Origin: Bin87 sp964347975
GTDB lineage: Bacteria > Chloroflexota > Dehalococcoidia > Lucifugimonadales > UBA3495
Direction of reading: 5' to 3'
DNA: 64,000 nucleotides
Assembly: GCA_964347975.1 (NCBI GenBank)
Contig: CAYGAY010000001.1
Coordinates: 465,613 to 529,612, forward strand
In this document: piece by piece, positions 61,354-64,000 of the stretch
Layout: each line of letters begins with the position of its first letter
How positions within the stretch are numbered: the first letter of the stretch is position 1
The notes under the pieces: generated by a model
What the model was told of the DNA's origin: nothing
The model's input: the letters and a program-made list of their open reading frames with translations, nothing else
Database searches by the model: none
Translations under genes and position numbers: made by a program

Positions 61354-61554
61354 ATGCCAAAAGTCAGAGAGGCCATTCGGCTGGTTGAAGGCGATGGCTG
61401 GCGGCAAGTTCGGACACGGGACAGCCATCGCCAGTTCAGGCATCCCGCGAAAGCCGGAACAGTTACCATATCCGGTCATCCGAGAGACGACGTGGCGCCG
61501 GGAACATGGTTGAGCATTCTGCGGCAGGCCGGGCTCAGGGAGGAAAACCGGTGA
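61354..61554 (+). CDS. hicA: HicA-type mRNA interferase toxin
   Basis: 66 aa, dsRBD-like fold. Catalytic H25 in DSHRQFRHP, with GDGWRQVRTRD before and KAGTVTISGHP after. It cleaves mRNA when free. Its stop overlaps the GTG start of hicB by 4 nt. No strong ribosome site is visible. Confidence 0.88.
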   Translation: MPKVREAIRLVEGDGWRQVRTRDSHRQFRHPAKAGTVTISGHPRDDVAPGTWLSILRQAGLREENR

Positions 61555-61877
61555 AACTTCAATACTCCGTCGTATTCGAGCGAACCCCCAATAACTACTG
61601 CGCGTATGTCCCGGACCTGCCGGGCTGTATCAGTACGGCCCACACTTGGGAAGAGATACAGGAAGAGATCCGGAACGCCATCGCGTTCCACATTTCAGGC
61701 ATGCGGGAGGATGGCGACACTATCCCGGAACCGCAATTGTCGGTGGCGGAAGCAGCAGCCTACCATATCGAAAATGTAACCTCATTGGTCGAATGGTCTG
61801 ATGAGGCGGAACTGGTTGCCGTCATCGCCGTGGCAGCGCAAATTGGCACTGAGCCAGCGTTGGCAATCGACCGCTAG
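61551..61877 (+). CDS. hicB: HicB-type antitoxin
   Basis: 108 aa from GTG 61551 (AGGGAGG upstream). Partial RNase H fold typical of HicB: YSVVFERTPNNYCAYVPDLPGCISTAHTWEEIQEEIRNAI, then GMREDGDTIPEP. I see no C-terminal ribbon-helix-helix or HTH. It neutralises HicA. A decayed HicB-like frame follows after 4 nt. Confidence 0.87.
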   Translation: MKLQYSVVFERTPNNYCAYVPDLPGCISTAHTWEEIQEEIRNAIAFHISGMREDGDTIPEPQLSVAEAAAYHIENVTSLVEWSDEAELVAVIAVAAQIGTEPALAIDR

Positions 61878-61881
61878 CGCC

Positions 61882-62252
61882 ATGGTTGGGTTGACGCGCC
61901 AGGCCGGGATGCCCCGCGAGCGCTTTGAGAGGCGCTTTACTACTGAGGTGGCCCTGCCAACGGCAAAACAAGACAACGACTTTTACGAAGTCATCCTCAT
62001 CTACTCCGGCGTCGGCTACCCGGCAATCTGCCCCGGCATCCCCGGCGCCGTATCCCGGGGAACCGCCGGGAGGACGCGCTAGCGATGACTGCCGACGCTA
62101 TGGCCATGTGCTTGATGTACCCATTGCCCGGCGACGACACGGAACCGCGTCGGACGGAACTGCGCAAGCCGGGAAAGGCCAATATCGCGGAACTGGCGGC
62201 GGAATGTGAGCGCAACGTCTGGAAGTATGAAAGTTTGCCGGGTGAAACGTAG
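61882..62252 (+). pseudogene. Decayed second HicB-like gene
   Basis: From ATG 61882 one frame reads ...DNDFYEVILIYSGVGYPAICPGIPGAVSRG and stops at about 62082. A neighbouring frame continues REDALAMTADAMAMCLMYPL and ends with KYESLPGET at 62252. Together these match the HicB pattern (EVILxxxxxGYxAxCPGLPGCxSxG...REDALxxxxxAI), broken by a frameshift near 62060. Confidence 0.6.
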
Positions 62253-62359
62253 TTGATAAGCCCGCCCGCTGCAAGATATATGCAAACACGTCAGTATATT
62301 TCTAGCGTGATAAATCTACAGCAATAGGTATAGAACTTACGCAGTTGAGAGCCTTTGCT

Positions 62360-62465
62360 TCCGTCATTCCGGCGAAAGCCGTAATCCAGTGTCCGAAATC
62401 GTTAACTATTGCCTGATTCTTTCATGTCACAACTTCTGTACTCCGGCTTTCGTCGGAGTGACCGG
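62360..62465. repeat. GTCATTCCGGCGAAAGCC-type inverted repeat, copy G
   Basis: CCGTCATTCCGGCGAAAGCC...AATCC at the left, GTACTCCGGCTTTCGTCGGAGTGACCGG at the right; about 105 bp. This palindromic motif recurs in many bacterial genomes. No ORF. Confidence 0.55.
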
Positions 62466-62503
62466 CGTGGGATTTTAAGTGCGTAACTCCTATCTCAATC
62501 ATA

Positions 62504-62644
62504 GGCTCGTGCAAAATGTCATTCCGAGTCCGCCGTAGGCGAACGCAGGAATCTCGGTGGGGCAACGCACAAGTTGGCAAACTAACGCCTCCCGACGGAA
62601 CGAGATTGCCACGCTGTGCTCGCAATGATGTTTTTGCACGGGCC
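62504..62644. repeat. GTGCAAAA-ended GTCATTCCGAG inverted repeat, copy E
   Basis: Ends GGCTCGTGCAAAA and TTTTTGCACGGGCC, then GTCATTCCGAG and CTCGCAATGATG inside; about 141 bp. It is a close relative of copies D and F with longer outer arms. It precedes the flavin oxidoreductase gene. Confidence 0.6.
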
Positions 62645-62745
62645 TACTCAATGCTTACCTGCCGCCCCACCACCCCGGTATAATGGCCCCCAGCCACTAT
62701 CGAGGCGGCGGGGCCGCCTTCATTTTTAAGCAGGGAGGTTCCACC

Positions 62746-63630
62746 ATGGAAATCGGCGTTTCCGTCCCCATCGTCGAAATCGGCGACGACTTTGGCGCGT
62801 TGCGCGACTACATCCAGGCCGCCGAGGACTTGGGTTATTCCCACGTCCGCATCCTCGACCACGTCCTGGGCGCCGTGCCGGAGCAGCACCCAGAAGTCCC
62901 GCAGTTTCCCTATACCCACGAATCCTACATCCACGAGCCTTTTACGCTGATGGCCTATCTGGCCGCCGTTACCAAGAACATCGGGCTGACTACCGGCATC
63001 CTGATTCTGCCCCAGCGGCAAACCGCCCTCGTCGCCAAGCAGGCGGCCGAGGTTGACCTGCTTTCCGGCGGGCGGCTGCGCCTGGGCATCGGCGTGGGCT
63101 GGAACTCGGTGGAGTATGAGGCGCTGGGCGTGGACTTCGCCACCCGGGGCAGCCGCTGCGACGAGCAGATTGAAGTGCTGCGCCAGCTGTGGACTGAGGA
63201 TGTCATCGACTACCACGGCAAGTACCATGACATCACCCATGCCGGCATCAACCCGCTGCCGGCGCAGCGGCCCATCCCCATCTGGATTGGCGCCGGCCGC
63301 AGCGCTTCGCCGACCCCGCCCAACGCCGCCATCCGGCGCATCGGCCGGCTGGCCGACGGGTATTTCCCCATGTTCGCTCCCGACGCCGGTGGACAGGCGA
63401 TCCTGGCCCGCATCCGCGCCCAGGCCGAGGCTGCCGGTCGGGACCCGTCGGAAGTGGGCTTTGAGGGCCGCATCACCATCACCGCCGACAACAATCCCGA
63501 GGACTGGCTCACCGAGCTGAAGTCGTGGGAGGAGATTGGCGCGACCCATATGGCCGCCGGGCTGCGTGGCGCCACCTCGCCGGACGCGCATATCGACGCC
63601 ATTCGCCGTCTAAAGGATGCTATGGGGTAA
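62746..63630 (+). CDS. LLM-class (F420-type) flavin oxidoreductase
   Basis: 294 aa from ATG 62746, with AGGGAGG upstream. Luciferase-like TIM barrel: AAEDLGYSHVRILDHVLG, KNIGLTTGILILPQRQTALVAKQAAEVDLLSGGRLRLGIGVGWN, then PIPIWIGAGRSASPTPPNAAIRRIGRLADGY. The F420-dependent subgroup is likely. It is a second and shorter member of the family than that at 54439. Confidence 0.88.
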   Translation: MEIGVSVPIVEIGDDFGALRDYIQAAEDLGYSHVRILDHVLGAVPEQHPEVPQFPYTHESYIHEPFTLMAYLAAVTKNIGLTTGILILPQRQTALVAKQAAEVDLLSGGRLRLGIGVGWNSVEYEALGVDFATRGSRCDEQIEVLRQLWTEDVIDYHGKYHDITHAGINPLPAQRPIPIWIGAGRSASPTPPNAAIRRIGRLADGYFPMFAPDAGGQAILARIRAQAEAAGRDPSEVGFEGRITITADNNPEDWLTELKSWEEIGATHMAAGLRGATSPDAHIDAIRRLKDAMG

Positions 63631-63674
63631 TAGCCATAACCTCAACTTTACCTGGAACGGTTGGGATTTACCCA

Positions 63675-63777
63675 CTGTCATTGCGAGCGCAGCGCGGCAA
63701 TCTCGTCCCGCGGGTGACCGTGGCTTGCCAACGTGCGCGCTACCCTGCCGGGATTCCTCGCTACGCTCGGAATGACA
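63675..63777. repeat. GTCATTGCGAGCG-type inverted repeat, copy F
   Basis: TGTCATTGCGAGCGCAGC and GCAATCTCGTCCC at the left, GGGATTCCTCGCTACGCTCGGAATGACA at the right; about 103 bp. A GTAATTTTGCACGGCCC segment about 20 bp further on matches the outer arm of copy E. Confidence 0.65.
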
Positions 63778-64000
63778 TTTGGTCAGCGTAATCCGTAATT
63801 TTGCACGGCCCTGCCAATGACACCCGCCCCTTGCGCAACCGCACATCCGTTCCCTACACTATACCTACCGGTGGGCGGCAAGCCTGAGGCTACGGCCCAA
63901 CGCCCGGCGCCAACAGCTGAATATCGGGTTCACAGGGGTTCAGGTAACACGGTCAACCGCCGCAACCGTACATTGCGGCACGTCGGATCTTCTGCACCGC
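63778..64000. other. No gene seen at the right edge
   Basis: About 220 nt with no credible ORF, RNA gene or terminator. Possibly upstream sequence of a gene beyond the window. Confidence 0.4.

Overview
The window is GC-rich, gene-dense bacterial DNA. Its content fits a Chloroflexota genome of the SAR202/Dehalococcoidia type. The pointers are luciferase-like flavin oxidoreductases, a Rieske dioxygenase pair, tandem CaiB/BaiF CoA-transferases, a dihydropyrimidinase-like amidohydrolase, three Uma2 genes, a DUF1800/DUF1501/NHL operon and many GTCATTGCGAG-type intergenic repeats. This assignment is inferred from gene content; the window has no rRNA or other phylogenetic marker I could test.

Layout. 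0-11.5 kb: a cut-off thioredoxin-like lipoprotein, an unknown 154-aa protein, argJ-argB, a coiled-coil/AAA ATPase/PIN nuclease operon, a class V aminotransferase, Uma2, DUF1015 and two overlapping CoA-transferases. 11.5-25 kb: a MITE-like element directly upstream of a histidine kinase with two single-domain response regulators, an NYN nuclease, a dihydropyrimidinase-like enzyme, a D-2-hydroxyacid dehydrogenase, a second Uma2, a BNR propeller, an MFS transporter, and a copper-type P-ATPase with a YHS protein. 25-45 kb: secA, pcrA/uvrD, tRNA-Ser(CGA), an acyl-CoA carboxylase locus with a Uma2 gene between its subunits, the DUF1800-DUF1501-NHL operon, an MqnA-like protein, a second BNR propeller, two dead IS transposases (ISAs1 and IS982 types), a PIG-L deacetylase and an aldehyde dehydrogenase. 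45-64 kb: uvrC, a probable thioredoxin-like selenoprotein, htpX, an accessory patch (MNT-HEPN protein, a duplicated antitoxin/VapC locus, a type II restriction-modification system with a controller protein), then flavin oxidoreductases, a Rieske dioxygenase, hicAB and dispersed repeats.

The most interesting observation is at 48717-49481 (minus strand). A complete TlpA/ResA-like lipoprotein is interrupted in frame by one TGA, exactly where the first cysteine of the CxxC redox motif should be. Immediately downstream is a perfect 7-bp hairpin whose loop starts 17 nt after the TGA, the geometry of a bacterial SECIS element. I read it as a U-P-H-C selenoprotein. Also notable: a MITE-like family with 8-10 bp target duplications, one copy of which has put a false N-terminus on a histidine kinase ORF; an ATPase-PIN operon that may be a defence module; a paired CoA-transferase in which one partner lacks the catalytic Asp; and a tandem toxin-antitoxin duplication that left a six-codon vapC stump.
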